A DNA stretch of 64,000 nucleotides from Cobetia marina (GCF_001720485.1 NZ_CP017114.1:1550001-1614000), one strand, 5' to 3'; positions 1 through 9,511 are shown, numbered from the stretch's first letter. The notes: generated by a model not told the origin, from the sequence alone. Numbers and translations: made by a program.

Positions 1-17
1 GAGGCGCATCATGCCGC

Positions 18-1799
18 TCAGGTCGCGCCCGGGATGGGTTGGCTTCCCGATCCCGGGAGGGCGTGCGGGGTTGGCGTGGCAGTGGTGCCTGGCGTGGTAA
101 TTGGCGAGGTACTGGACGTGGTAGCTGGCGTGGCGGGTGTGGCAGCGCTCGGGGCTTCAGGCTCAGCGGCTTCGGCAGGCATCGGTCTGGCCTGAGGGGC
201 CGGCTGCATGGCCGTCGCGGGCTGCTCGTGGGTCGCCTTGAGCATGCGATAGACCGAGAACATGTAGGCGATGCTGACGAGGAAGAAGGGCGCACCGACC
301 ACGATCGCCAGGCTCTTGATGGCGTTGAAGCCTCCGGCAAGCTGGAAGACGATGCCGGTGACACCGATGATCACGCCCCACAGCAGACGCATCAGGATCT
401 TTGGATTCTCGTTGCCATTGGAGACCTGCATGGCCGAGAAGAACGAGGCCGAATCCGAGGTGGTGACGGCGAAGACGACGATGTTGAACAGCACCGCGAG
501 GCACAGCCACCAGCCGCCGGGCATGCTCTGCAGCAACAGGTAGATGCCGGATTCCGGATTGCCCTGCACGCTCTCCCACAGCGGCACGATCTGATTGACC
601 TCGGCATAGCCGGCCGAGCCGCCCCAGATGCTGAACCATACGATCGACAGCAGCATCGGCACCACCACCACGCCGAACACGAATTCGCGCAGGGTGCGGC
701 CGCGGGAGATGCGCGCGATGAAACCGCCGCAGAAGGGGATGTAGGAGATGTACCAGAGCCAGTAGAAGATCATCCACCAGCCCACCCATTCGCGCTGTTC
801 GAAGCTGCCCGCATCGGCCCAGAACTGAGTGACGAACACCGAGCCGAAGTAGTCACCGAACTGCTGGGTGATCATGTTCAGCAGGTACTGCGCCGGTGCA
901 TGACCGAAGGCCAGCAGCGCCAGCAATATGGCACCGGCCATGACCATGTTGAGCAGGCTGAGGTACTTGATGCCGCGCTCGATGCCGGTTGCCGCCGATG
1001 CTACGTAGGCGATGATGATCACCAGCATCACCATGGCCTGACCGAAGGCACCGAACTCGAGCCCGAACAGCACCTTCAAGGCATAGCTGATGGAGGTGAC
1101 GCCCAGGCCGATCATGGTGGCATTGCCGCCGATGGTGCCGATCACGCCCAGCCCGTTGGCAAGCTTGCCCCACAGGCTGCTGTTGCAACGCTCTCCTAGA
1201 AGGCCGTAGAGGCCGGTGGCGACCGTTAGCGGCTGCCCCAGGCGATAGGCCGGAAAGGCGATGGCCCAGGCGGCCACGGCAAACAGTGCCCAGCCATTTA
1301 TGCCCCAGTCCATCAAGGTGTCGAGAATCGCGGTCGATACCCCGGCCTGCTGGCCGACTTGATTGAGGTCCTGCACATGCGAGGAGGTGTAGAGATGCGT
1401 CAATGGCTCGGCGACGCTGAAGAACACGAAGCCGATGCCCAGTCCGCAGCTGAAGATCATCGAGATCCACGCCACATAGCTGAATTCAGGGCGTGAGTCG
1501 TCCGGCCCCAGCCGGATGCCGCCAAAGGGGCTGAGCAACAGATAGAAGCTGAAGATCAGTGTCGCGGCGACACCAAGCACGAAGCTCCAGCCGAAGTTGA
1601 AGATCAGGAAGTCGCGTATGCCGGACAGCGCCGCGCCGGTCTGCTCCGGTGCCGCCAGGGCGTAGATCATGATCAGGGTGTAGATGCTGAGAACGGGCCA
1701 GAACAGCCCCTTGTCGTAGTCGCCAAGCAGACCGGACGAGCGCGGAACGCCGTTGCTGCCAGCGTGCTCAGCCGCTGCGGGATTGCGTGTTGCTGTCAC
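18..1799 (-). CDS. BCCT-family betaine/choline/carnitine transporter
   Basis: Sodium- or proton-coupled uptake of quaternary-ammonium compatible solutes across the inner membrane. The roughly 590-residue protein has about 12 hydrophobic segments and the BCCT signatures: a glycine-rich stretch ending GFVFFSVAEPLTH, and the tryptophan-rich segment FYWLWYISYIPF followed by ARISRGRTLREF. I place the start at a GTG at 1799 because a perfect GGAGG lies 7 nt upstream (1807-1811); a longer reading begins at a GTG at 1853 without an obvious ribosome site. The last ~70 residues are a Pro/Ala/Thr-rich low-complexity tail, unusual for the family and probably cytoplasmic. The exact substrate cannot be told from sequence. 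It stands alone, transcribed away from the nitronate monooxygenase gene's 3' end. Confidence 0.9.
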   Translation of the reverse strand: MTATRNPAAAEHAGSNGVPRSSGLLGDYDKGLFWPVLSIYTLIMIYALAAPEQTGAALSGIRDFLIFNFGWSFVLGVAATLIFSFYLLLSPFGGIRLGPDDSRPEFSYVAWISMIFSCGLGIGFVFFSVAEPLTHLYTSSHVQDLNQVGQQAGVSTAILDTLMDWGINGWALFAVAAWAIAFPAYRLGQPLTVATGLYGLLGERCNSSLWGKLANGLGVIGTIGGNATMIGLGVTSISYALKVLFGLEFGAFGQAMVMLVIIIAYVASAATGIERGIKYLSLLNMVMAGAILLALLAFGHAPAQYLLNMITQQFGDYFGSVFVTQFWADAGSFEQREWVGWWMIFYWLWYISYIPFCGGFIARISRGRTLREFVFGVVVVPMLLSIVWFSIWGGSAGYAEVNQIVPLWESVQGNPESGIYLLLQSMPGGWWLCLAVLFNIVVFAVTTSDSASFFSAMQVSNGNENPKILMRLLWGVIIGVTGIVFQLAGGFNAIKSLAIVVGAPFFLVSIAYMFSVYRMLKATHEQPATAMQPAPQARPMPAEAAEPEAPSAATPATPATTSSTSPITTPGTTATPTPHALPGSGSQPIPGAT

Positions 1800-2287
1800 T
1801 GGGATGCCTCCAGGAAGGGGCCCTGATGCTCCACGCCAGATCTCGTCAGACACCTGACAAGCCGACAGGAATATCGAGAGCAGATTTTATTGTTGTCATG
1901 GGAGCGGGGGCTGGGACCTCGCCATTCATCGAAGCGGCAAGGTCCCCATCCATCGTCAGTGAATGCGCTGCAGCTGATGCAGCACTCGATGAATCTTCTC
2001 GCGTCAAAATGAAAATAGACGGCGGTGTAAATCACGCAAGTGAAATTTTTAGGTATTTTTTCATTTATATGCGAATTGGTAGGCTTCTAGCGCTAACACC
2101 TTGAAATAAAGAATCAATTGGGTGCACTGCGCAGATTGGTTCGAGGGTCGAAGGCGGGCGAACAGAGGTAGGGGGAGGAACGGGATAGGAAAGAGGAGGT
2201 GAGGGGGAGTGTGGATGCTGAGAGTGGAGTGAGGCAGCCTGTCAGGAGTGGCACTGCACGGAAGGTACAGCGCCTTGCTCTGACCCG
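1800..2287. other. Intergenic region with purine-rich tract
   Basis: About 490 bases between the BCCT gene start and the end of the nitronate monooxygenase gene. It should hold the BCCT promoter; the 2000-2110 part is AT-rich. From about 2143 to 2232 the + strand is almost purely A/G. No convincing coding region: the short open frames here lack family features and ribosome sites. Confidence 0.5.
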
Positions 2288-3358
2288 TTACCTCCGTAAC
2301 GACATTGCCCTACATGCCATTCGATATTCCTTTCCCAATATTGCCATCAGCTCTCCCGCTGGCATCGCTCTGGCCAGCGGGGCGCCCTGGCCCGCCCACT
2401 GTGCCCCGAAACCGGTGTCGCCCTGCGATCTGGCGGCAGCGTTGAGCGCCTTGCCGGCGGCGTAGGTGAGAGGGTAGTCCGGTGGTGTGGGGCATGATGG
2501 GTCTTCCATCAGGCGGGCAAATCGATTGGCGAGAATGCGTGCGGGGCGGCCCGAGACGATCGAGGTCATGCGGGTGTCATGCGCTGCCGGCCCTGCGAGT
2601 GCGTCTCGATAGGCGGCATCGGCGCTGGATTCCGGGCAGGCGATGAAGGCGGTTCCGAGTTGGGCTGCCACGGCGCCATTCGCGAGAGCGGCGGCAATGG
2701 CCTCACCATTCATGATGCCACCTGCGGCAATGATCGGCAGGTGCGTGGCGTCTACCAGCTGCCTGGTCAGGGCGGCAGTGCTCAGCTGGGTATCCGCGGC
2801 TTTAGGATCGAACATGCCGCGATGACCTCCCGCTTCGAACCCCTGCGCCACGATGGCGTCCAGGCCGGCCCGCTCGATGGCGCGGGCTTCCCCCGGGTGG
2901 GTCGCTGTCGCCATGAGCCAGATGCCTGCCTCCTTCAAGGCGCGGATGAAATCGCGTGAGGGTAGGCCGAAGTGAAAGCTGACGACGGGTGGGCGAGTCT
3001 CCAGCAACATCGCCTGCATGTCGGGGTCATCGGCGACGCTGGTATAGAGCGTGTCGAGTCTGGCGGGGGGCGTTGCCTCGAAGGCCTGGAAGTGCGGCGT
3101 CAGCCACTCCCGCCAGGCGCTCTCGCGAGCAGCGTCATGTGTCGGGGCCGGGTGCACGAAGACATTGACGTTGAAGGGCCTGTCGGTCAGCGCTTGCAGT
3201 TCCGTGATCATCCTGCGGGCGCCGTCGGCATCCGTGGCACCGACGCCGATCGAGCCCAGCCCGCCTGCCTTCGAGACCTCGGCTGCCAGACGAGGCGTCG
3301 AGACGCCTGCCATCGGGGCCTGAATGATCGGCCACTGCATTCCCATCCTCTTCAGCAT
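2288..3358 (-). CDS. Nitronate monooxygenase (2-nitropropane dioxygenase-like, FMN TIM barrel)
   Basis: FMN-dependent oxidation of alkyl nitronates, a detoxifying cytosolic enzyme. The 356-residue protein begins with the family signature QWPIIQAPMAGVSTP, has the glycine-rich FMN-phosphate site GFEAGGHRG, and continues with IIAAGGIMNGEAIAAAL and GAVAAQLGTAF, all in the expected order for class I NMO proteins. I chose the ATG at 3358, preceded by GGGGAGA at a suitable distance; a further in-frame ATG lies 18 nt upstream. It is transcribed divergently from the pyruvate oxidase gene, and a tandem repeat occupies its 5' side. Substrate assignment within the family is not certain. Confidence 0.88.
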   Translation of the reverse strand: MLKRMGMQWPIIQAPMAGVSTPRLAAEVSKAGGLGSIGVGATDADGARRMITELQALTDRPFNVNVFVHPAPTHDAARESAWREWLTPHFQAFEATPPARLDTLYTSVADDPDMQAMLLETRPPVVSFHFGLPSRDFIRALKEAGIWLMATATHPGEARAIERAGLDAIVAQGFEAGGHRGMFDPKAADTQLSTAALTRQLVDATHLPIIAAGGIMNGEAIAAALANGAVAAQLGTAFIACPESSADAAYRDALAGPAAHDTRMTSIVSGRPARILANRFARLMEDPSCPTPPDYPLTYAAGKALNAAARSQGDTGFGAQWAGQGAPLARAMPAGELMAILGKEYRMACRAMSLRR

Positions 3359-3372
3359 TTTCGTTCTCCCCG

Positions 3373-3509
3373 GCATTGCGCGCTCTCCAGTATTGCCCCA
3401 TCCAGTATTGCGCTCTTTCCAGCATTGCTCTCTCTGGCATTGCTCTCTCTGGCATTGCTCTCTCTGGCATTGCTCTCTTCAGTATCGCTCTCTCCAGCAC
3501 TGCGCTCTG
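3373..3509. repeat. Imperfect 15-17 bp tandem repeat upstream of the NMO gene
   Basis: Roughly nine imperfect units of the type GCATTGCTCTCTCTG (15 nt, two units of 17). Three consecutive units between about 3422 and 3467 are identical. The array sits immediately 5' of the nitronate monooxygenase start, inside the divergent promoter gap. Read on the minus strand it would encode MPERA-type repeats, but there is no sign that it is translated. Confidence 0.8.
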
Positions 3510-3770
3510 CTCTGCATGGACAACTCTGCCTGTTCACTCCGCCTGTGCACGCTGCGTGGCGTGATCAGGCGGAGTGGCGTGATCAGGCGGAGTGGCTCGG
3601 GTGCCACAGGGTCATGCTACGCCGCACGCAACGCCGTGTGCCACTTATGCCTTGCGCCCTCACCATTGCATTTCCTCGGGTCATCCCAACGTCTTGTTTA
3701 CTGTTTATTCGAATGAGTGAATGCATTGCTCATCCTTCACCGCAACTCAACGGAAAAGGAAAGCGCCCCC

Positions 3771-5501
3771 ATGTCCAAGTCCCATTCTTCGGCCCATAGC
3801 GTCTCCGAGATCATCACCGAATCCCTGCTCGAGGCAGGTGCCAAGCGCTGTTACGGCATCGTCGGCGATACCATCAACCATTTCACCGACGCCATCCGGC
3901 GCTCCGAGATGGAGTGGGTGCATGTGCGGCATGAGGAGGTGGCCGGCTTCGCGGCAGGGGGCGAGTCCTTCATCAGCGGGGAGCTGACGTGCTGTGCCGG
4001 CACCTGTGGCCCGGGGAGCACCCACTTTCTCAATGGTCTGATCGAGTCGCATCGCAATGGCGCACCGGTGGTGTTCATCGCCTCGCAGATCGATACCGCC
4101 GAGATGGGCGTGGGCTTCCCGCAGGATGTGGACCAGAAGGCGCTTTATTCCCAGTACAGCGTGTTCTGTGAATACCTGACCAATCCCGAGAATGCTCGCC
4201 GCATGGTGGCCATCGCGGCGCAGAAGGCGCTGGCGGAAGGTGGGGTCGCGGTGCTGATCGTCCCGGGGGACCTTTTCCCGCAGAAGCCGAAGGCCTCGCT
4301 GCCCTGGCGTGCCCACCGCTTCTCGCCGGTGATCCGTCCGAGTGAGCAGGAGCTGGCCGCCGTCGCCGAGGCGCTCAATCAGCCGGGCAAGGTGTCGATC
4401 TACGCTGGGGTCGGCTGTCAGGATGCGCAGGAAGAAGTGCTGGCATTGGCACGTCGCCTCAAGGCGCCGGTGGCCTGGACGTCGCGTGCCAAGGACTTCA
4501 TCGAGCCCAACAACGAGCAGGAAGTCGGCATGACCGGCGTGTTCGGTCTGCAGGGCGGCTACGAGGCCGTCGCGGAATGTGACACCTTGCTGCTGCTGGG
4601 CTGCAGCTTTGCCTGGTCCCAGTTCTATCCGGACAAGGCCACCGTGATCCAGGTGGATCTCGACCCCGGCAAGATCGGTATCCGTCATCCGGTGGATCTC
4701 GGTGTCGTCGGTAGCGTCAAGGACACCTGCGACGCGCTGCTGACCCGCGTGGACCCGCGTGATGACAGCGGCTGGCTTGACAGCTGCCGCAAGAAATATC
4801 TCGAGGCACGCGACGAGGCCGCCGTCACCTCCGACGATGAGCATCTGATTCACCCGCAGGAGCTGACCCTGGCGCTGGACCGCCATGCCAGTGAGGACGC
4901 CGTCTTCACCGCCGATGGCGGTAGCCCCATGGTGTGGTGTCTGCGTCACATCCGCGCCAACGGCAAGCGCCGCACGCTGCCAAGTCTGATGCATGGCACC
5001 ATGGCCAATGCCTACCCTCAGGGCATCGGCATCCAGAAGGCCTACCCTGAGCGTCAGGTGATCGCCATGTGCGGTGATGGCGGTCTGTCGATGCTGATGG
5101 GGGACCTGCTGACTCTCAAGCAGGAGAAGATCCCGCTCAAGATCGTCATCTTCAACAACAGCACGCTGGGCTTCGTTGAGCTGGAGCAGAAGGTCGAGGG
5201 CATCCTGGATACCTACACCGAACTCGAGAATCCCGACTTCTCGCTGGTCGCCCAGTCCATGGGGCTGTGGGGACGGCGTGTCGAGGAGAAGCACGAGCTG
5301 GATGAGGCAGTGCAGAGCCTGCTGGCCCAGGACGGCCCCGGAGTGCTGGAGGTCAAGGTCAACCGCATGGAGCTGGTGATGCCGCCGCACATCGAAGCCG
5401 GGCAGGTCGCTTCCACCGCGCTCTACTCCGCCAAGGCGGTGCTCAATGGGCGCATGGATGACGTGGTCGATCTGGTGCGCAACAACTTCACCGGGCGGTG
5501 A
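3771..5501 (+). CDS. poxB: Pyruvate dehydrogenase (quinone)/pyruvate oxidase-like ThDP enzyme
   Basis: Thiamine-diphosphate and FAD enzyme that decarboxylates pyruvate to acetate and CO2 and passes electrons to the quinone pool at the membrane. The 576-residue protein is close to E. coli PoxB in length (572) and collinear with it. An N-terminal Pyr domain carries the catalytic-type Glu in VRHEEVAGFAAG, the CAGTCGPGSTHFLNGL loop follows, then a central FAD-type domain (GMTGVFGLQGG). The C-terminal PP domain has the ThDP/Mg motif GDGGLSMLMGDLLTLKQ...FNNS. The ATG at 3771 follows AAAAGGAAA. The C-terminal lipid-binding helix of E. coli PoxB is not obvious (the end reads DLVRNNFTGR), so a related oxidase or acetolactate synthase-like enzyme remains possible. 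Confidence 0.85.
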   Translation: MSKSHSSAHSVSEIITESLLEAGAKRCYGIVGDTINHFTDAIRRSEMEWVHVRHEEVAGFAAGGESFISGELTCCAGTCGPGSTHFLNGLIESHRNGAPVVFIASQIDTAEMGVGFPQDVDQKALYSQYSVFCEYLTNPENARRMVAIAAQKALAEGGVAVLIVPGDLFPQKPKASLPWRAHRFSPVIRPSEQELAAVAEALNQPGKVSIYAGVGCQDAQEEVLALARRLKAPVAWTSRAKDFIEPNNEQEVGMTGVFGLQGGYEAVAECDTLLLLGCSFAWSQFYPDKATVIQVDLDPGKIGIRHPVDLGVVGSVKDTCDALLTRVDPRDDSGWLDSCRKKYLEARDEAAVTSDDEHLIHPQELTLALDRHASEDAVFTADGGSPMVWCLRHIRANGKRRTLPSLMHGTMANAYPQGIGIQKAYPERQVIAMCGDGGLSMLMGDLLTLKQEKIPLKIVIFNNSTLGFVELEQKVEGILDTYTELENPDFSLVAQSMGLWGRRVEEKHELDEAVQSLLAQDGPGVLEVKVNRMELVMPPHIEAGQVASTALYSAKAVLNGRMDDVVDLVRNNFTGR

Positions 5502-5581
5502 GACATGCTCACGGGGGATCGCCGCTGATTGCCTGATAAAGATGGCTGTCAGCCAATCAGCGGTGCCCAGGTATTCAACAT

Positions 5582-5608
5582 AGGCCTCACTCAGCCTGAG
5601 TGAGGCCT
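5582..5608. terminator. Hairpin downstream of poxB
   Basis: A perfect 12-bp inverted repeat (AGGCCTCACTCA / TGAGTGAGGCCT) with a 3-nt loop, about 80 nt after the poxB stop. There is no clear T-run, so it is a likely but not textbook intrinsic terminator. Confidence 0.6.
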
Positions 5609-5882
5609 ATCTCGCTTCGCTATCCTAGCCTCTCCGGCATTGCGACTAGGTAACGGGTACCTGTCAAATGCGCTGCATGACAAATCTGGACTCGGAATAG
5701 CAATTTGGATTTGTGGAAGAATAATCATTCTCAAGTTGAGTAAGGGATAGATGCGATATATTGTCTTGACCCATTCCTGTCAGGTGAAAACATTGTGAAT
5801 ATGACTTTACGAAAATATGCAGTTGTTGTTTAATTCGCCCTGTTTGTATATCAGAAATCAAAAATCAATCAGGTCATTCATC

Positions 5883-6014
5883 ATGAAGAAAATCGCCTTG
5901 TCTTTCCTCGCACTTCTGGTCCTCAGTGCAGGTTCTGCCTACGCTTGCCCCAAAGGTCAGCACCCCCATGGTGGGACTGGTTCTCATCACAAGGGTGGCT
6001 ATTGCTCTTACTGA
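5883..6014 (+). CDS. Small secreted His/Gly/Cys-rich peptide
   Basis: A 43-residue product with a classical signal peptide (MKKIALSFLALLVLSAGSAYA, residues 1-21) and a mature part of only 22 residues, CPKGQHPHGGTGSHHKGGYC plus SY, with two Cys, four His and many Gly. Cys at both ends of the mature segment suggests a single disulfide or metal binding in the periplasm or outside. Function unknown; the composition would suit metal (Cu/Ni/Zn) binding but that is inference. The upstream 200 bases are AT-rich, unlike the flanks, and a strong hairpin follows at 6211-6245, so it looks like a stand-alone transcription unit. Confidence 0.65.
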   Translation: MKKIALSFLALLVLSAGSAYACPKGQHPHGGTGSHHKGGYCSY

Positions 6015-6210
6015 GCCGATGGCGCTGAGAACAATCCAGTGCCGATGAATGGTATTTCCTGCTTGCTTCAATTGAAGGTATCCATTGCCAAAGAGAGCAG
6101 GGAGTATCTTTCATTCGCCAGAAGGTATTTTGGCTCAGTATATATATGAGTCAGAGTGTATTAAGCATGTCGAATCATAATCGACAGCAATACTTGTCGG
6201 CGCTCAAGAA

Positions 6211-6245
6211 CATGAAGGCCTCGATCAATGATCGAGGCCTTCATG
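6211..6245. terminator. Bidirectional terminator-like hairpin between the small peptide gene and gfcD
   Basis: A perfect 15-bp inverted repeat (CATGAAGGCCTCGAT / ATCGAGGCCTTCATG, loop CAATG) in the gap between convergent genes. It lies 200 nt after the peptide gene and 25 nt from the gfcD stop. Confidence 0.75.
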
Positions 6246-6269
6246 CTTATCATGCAGTGAAATGGAGTA

Positions 6270-8567
6270 TCACTTCCATACCTGTGAGGCGAAACCGCGC
6301 CAGTAGTCGTCCATGTCGCGATAGCTGGTCATGTCATACAGGCTGAACTTGCGATTGAGGCGGGCGCCACCATCACGCGTCAGCGGATTCCACGCCAGGC
6401 CGACATTGTCGCGGGTGGAGTGCATGAAGAAGGCATCCAGCGGCAGCACGATGTAGAGGCCCTTGTCGAAGCTACCCTCACCGAAGTCGTCACCGGCATC
6501 GGTGAAGGTGGCCCAGGCACCCATGCGTGCGCCATTGGCGAAGCCGCGCGAGACATCCAGCGTCACGCCGACATCTTCTGCCAGATAGCGGCCGATACTG
6601 GCCTTGGCCAGCACATCCTCGTAGCCGGTATCCCAGTAGACGCTGGCATGGCCGGTGGTGGTGGAGTAGTCGCGCAACCCGAACTGCTGGTCGAATTCGC
6701 GCTGCTTGACCCAGTTCACATCGACCCCGTAGGCCAGTGGAGAGCCCAGCGGACGATAGAGCACCTCGGCGCCGACACCGGCATACATCATCTCCAGGAT
6801 GCCGCCATAGGCCATGCCGTACCAGTCACGCCCGAACTGGTGGGTGCGGGTGTACTGCAGGTTGTCGATACCAACGTCGGTCTCTTCGATATAGCGCCCG
6901 ATATAGGAGCGAACCCTCGGCAGCTTGGAGTCCGAGATGTAATCGAACTTGTCGAAGTTGTCGAACAGGGTCAGCTGCGCCGAGCCGGAGAGCCAGCCGT
7001 GGCGATCGGTACGCCAGGCGGCTGAGCCGCGCAGATAGGCTTGATAGAGATAGCCATCCGGGCCGCCGATGTTCTGGTTGAGGCCGGGGGAGAAGCCGGC
7101 GCTCCAGCGATCATCGGGATTCTCGAGCAGCACCTTCTCACCCGGGTAGCGCGCGGCACCTTGTGCCTCGTCACTGTCGGGTTCGGTGGCGGCCAGCGCA
7201 TAGACGCCATGGGTATAGCGCAGCTGCTGGCGGGCGTCGTGACCGGCGTTGACGATATCGGCACGCTGGTGGACATCTTCGCGGGTATCCAGGCCGCCGG
7301 AGCGCAGGCGGTAATGGAAGCTCTCGAAATAGTCATCCAGGCGGTTGTGCAATACGCGGTTGGCACGCCCTTCGGCCTGTGCGGTCGAACGGAAACGCGT
7401 ACTCTCGCCGCTGACGATCAGCGCCGTACCTTCGCGGGACAGGCTATCGACACGAATGCCGGATTGCGCCTGGATCTCGCGGGACAGCTCAGGCCAGCTG
7501 ACCTGGTTGCGTGAGGGGGCTTTTGCCTGCAAGGCCTCCGGCGGGCGATCCAGCTTGGCCTGGGAGAGCCCAGCGAGATCCACCCCGAAGTTGACGCCCA
7601 GCATCGCGGTATTGCCCCGCTCCCAACCGGCCTTGAGGGTCAGGTTGTCGGTCACGCTCAGGCGAGCGCCCAGATTGATCGGGCTGTCCTGCGCTTGATC
7701 GTTGTCCTGTGGCTCGCTTTGATAGTCGTTGCCATCCAGCTCCACCATCATCACCAGCGGGTCCCACGGGGTCTGCCATTCCACGCCGCCGAACACGCCC
7801 ATGTCGCCCTTGAACAGGCTGTTGAGGGAGAACTCGCCACCCTGGTCACCGCCGGTCTCGCCGCGACCGGGACGGTCGTTGTAGCTGTCGCGTATCCAGC
7901 CGATCGGGTTGGAGAGATCCCCGCGAGAGCCCAGATACCCCCAGCCCAGTCCCAGCGTGAAGTCCAGGTCATACCAGCGCTTGCTGGCGACCAGATATTC
8001 ACTGCCGAACAGGCTGGTACCGCCCATGTCGCGCAGGCCGACCGCGAGCTGCGGCAGATAGCGGCTCTCTTCCCACAGGCGGATCTTGGCATCGACCCCC
8101 TTGTCCAGATAATCGCGGTCACCGGCGATGGATTCGCCATACAGACGGTTGGTGACCTCGGTATAGCGGAAGCCCACTTCCAGCCAGTCAAGCGGCTGCA
8201 GGCTGACGTTATAGCGCTGATACGGCTCGACCTGGCTGTAGGAGAAGTGGATGCTGCCCGGCTTCTGCATGCGCGCCGTCGGTGTCTGCATCAGCCCGAC
8301 GCCGCCGAAATCCGATTGACCATGCCCCAGGCCGCTCAGGCGGCTCTCGACGGGCTGCGGGCCATCCAGCACGCCGGCGTGGCTCACGGGGGCCAGCATC
8401 ACGCCCGCGCTGAGCAGCGCCAGCCTGCGGATGATGCGTGGCAGCGGTGCCAGACGCGGCCTGGCCTGCATGGCGGGAGAAGAGGGGAAATGATGCATGC
8501 TGTCTGCTGCCATCCTTTGCTTGCCTGAGCGCGAAGCGTGCGGCGGGTTCATGGACGCCTCGCTCAT
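6270..8567 (-). CDS. gfcD: YjbH/GfcD-family outer-membrane beta-barrel exopolysaccharide protein
   Basis: Large outer-membrane protein of the yjbEFGH/gfcABCD systems that assist group 4 capsule or EPS secretion. The 765-residue protein has an N-terminal extension followed by a hydrophobic export segment (RRLALLSAGVMLAPVSHA, about residues 46-63). It then has GGVGLMQTPTARM with SIHFSYSQVEPYQRYNVSLQPLDWLEVGFRYTEV split over the next residues, typical of YjbH, and many alternating aromatic beta strands to a C-terminal aromatic-rich end. The start overlaps the preceding gfcC stop by ATGA, so the two are translationally coupled. It is the last gene of the minus-strand gfcABCD operon, ending at the hairpin at 6211-6245. 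The long pre-signal extension may mean the true start is a downstream Met (e.g. MHHFPSS). Confidence 0.85.
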   Translation of the reverse strand: MSEASMNPPHASRSGKQRMAADSMHHFPSSPAMQARPRLAPLPRIIRRLALLSAGVMLAPVSHAGVLDGPQPVESRLSGLGHGQSDFGGVGLMQTPTARMQKPGSIHFSYSQVEPYQRYNVSLQPLDWLEVGFRYTEVTNRLYGESIAGDRDYLDKGVDAKIRLWEESRYLPQLAVGLRDMGGTSLFGSEYLVASKRWYDLDFTLGLGWGYLGSRGDLSNPIGWIRDSYNDRPGRGETGGDQGGEFSLNSLFKGDMGVFGGVEWQTPWDPLVMMVELDGNDYQSEPQDNDQAQDSPINLGARLSVTDNLTLKAGWERGNTAMLGVNFGVDLAGLSQAKLDRPPEALQAKAPSRNQVSWPELSREIQAQSGIRVDSLSREGTALIVSGESTRFRSTAQAEGRANRVLHNRLDDYFESFHYRLRSGGLDTREDVHQRADIVNAGHDARQQLRYTHGVYALAATEPDSDEAQGAARYPGEKVLLENPDDRWSAGFSPGLNQNIGGPDGYLYQAYLRGSAAWRTDRHGWLSGSAQLTLFDNFDKFDYISDSKLPRVRSYIGRYIEETDVGIDNLQYTRTHQFGRDWYGMAYGGILEMMYAGVGAEVLYRPLGSPLAYGVDVNWVKQREFDQQFGLRDYSTTTGHASVYWDTGYEDVLAKASIGRYLAEDVGVTLDVSRGFANGARMGAWATFTDAGDDFGEGSFDKGLYIVLPLDAFFMHSTRDNVGLAWNPLTRDGGARLNRKFSLYDMTSYRDMDDYWRGFASQVWK

Positions 8568-9511
8568 GGGGTCTCACTCTCGACGGATGCGGACGTCGAC
8601 GCGTCGGCGGGGGCGTTGTCGGCCGCCACCTTCGCCTCAGCCGTGCCTTCTGGGGCTTTCGCTTCTGCTGCCTCAGGAGAGGCGTCCAGCTCACGCAGCG
8701 ACAGCAGGTACTCCGGCGCCTGGGGCTGGCCCGTGATGGCATCCAGGCTGCGGCACGCCTTGCCCGGCCATTGCAGGCTCAACCATTCGGGAAGACTGCG
8801 ATTGACCCAGGCTGCCGAGGGCGAGAGGCGCGGCAGATGGATCACGACACGATCCCCCGGCGCCAGCGTGTAGGGTTGCTCGTTCCAGGCGCTGATGCCG
8901 CGCTCGATCACTCGGCCGCTGAGCGTGATGACACTGGCGCTCTCGGCGCTGGTCCGTGCGCCCGGCAGGCCGGCGATGGCCTCGCGCAGGGTCAGCTCTG
9001 GCCGCCAGTCAAGCTGACGAACGCCCACGGCGCTCCATAGCTGCAGGCGTGTCTCGGGCTGGCATTGCCCGATCCAGTCATGCGTGCTGAGCGGGATATC
9101 CAGGCGCGGGAAACGCCACAGCGCGATGGGATCGATACGCCCCACCTGACGGCCGCCGATCGGCGTGCGCTTGACGATCTGCATCCAATGCTTGAGCCCG
9201 GCGGCGGGCAGACGCTCATCGAACACCGCCTGTGAACTCAGTTGACGCAATTCGAAGAACAGCCGACGCCCCAGCTGGCGGGAGTGCTCACGCGCCTGCC
9301 GAGTTGCCACGAAGGTGTGCGGCCATTCAATGCCGTGCTTACCCCTCAGTTCGGCGAGGTGACGTGACAGTGCCTCGCTGATGGTCAGCGTGGTGGGTGG
9401 CTGAGCGCGGTCAGCCGCGGCTTCAGCGGCAAACGCTGGCGCAGGCGTCAGAGAGCCGAGCAGTGCGGCGGACAGGACGGCCTTAAGACGTGTTGGCAGA
9501 TAAGGTTTCAC
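8564..9511 (-). CDS. gfcC: YjbG/GfcC-family periplasmic capsule/EPS protein
   Basis: Periplasmic accessory protein of the gfc/yjb polysaccharide operon. Starting from the GTG at 9511 (GAGG just upstream) it is 315 residues long: signal peptide KPYLPTRLKAVLSAALLGSLTPAPAFA, then a globular region with the GfcC-type elements RLDIPLSTHDWIG, TLREAIAGLPGA and LAPGDRVVIHLP. A longer open frame extends to 9727, but its first 70 residues overlap the end of gfcB and look non-coding, which supports the GTG. About 60 C-terminal residues rich in Ala/Glu/Pro exceed E. coli GfcC (about 250 residues). ATGA overlap with gfcD downstream. Confidence 0.8.
   Translation of the reverse strand: MKPYLPTRLKAVLSAALLGSLTPAPAFAAEAAADRAQPPTTLTISEALSRHLAELRGKHGIEWPHTFVATRQAREHSRQLGRRLFFELRQLSSQAVFDERLPAAGLKHWMQIVKRTPIGGRQVGRIDPIALWRFPRLDIPLSTHDWIGQCQPETRLQLWSAVGVRQLDWRPELTLREAIAGLPGARTSAESASVITLSGRVIERGISAWNEQPYTLAPGDRVVIHLPRLSPSAAWVNRSLPEWLSLQWPGKACRSLDAITGQPQAPEYLLSLRELDASPEAAEAKAPEGTAEAKVAADNAPADASTSASVESETP

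Noticed and set aside
3747..5390. 547-codon minus-strand frame
   Set aside because: Antisense shadow of poxB, His/Arg/Gln-rich without recognisable domains.
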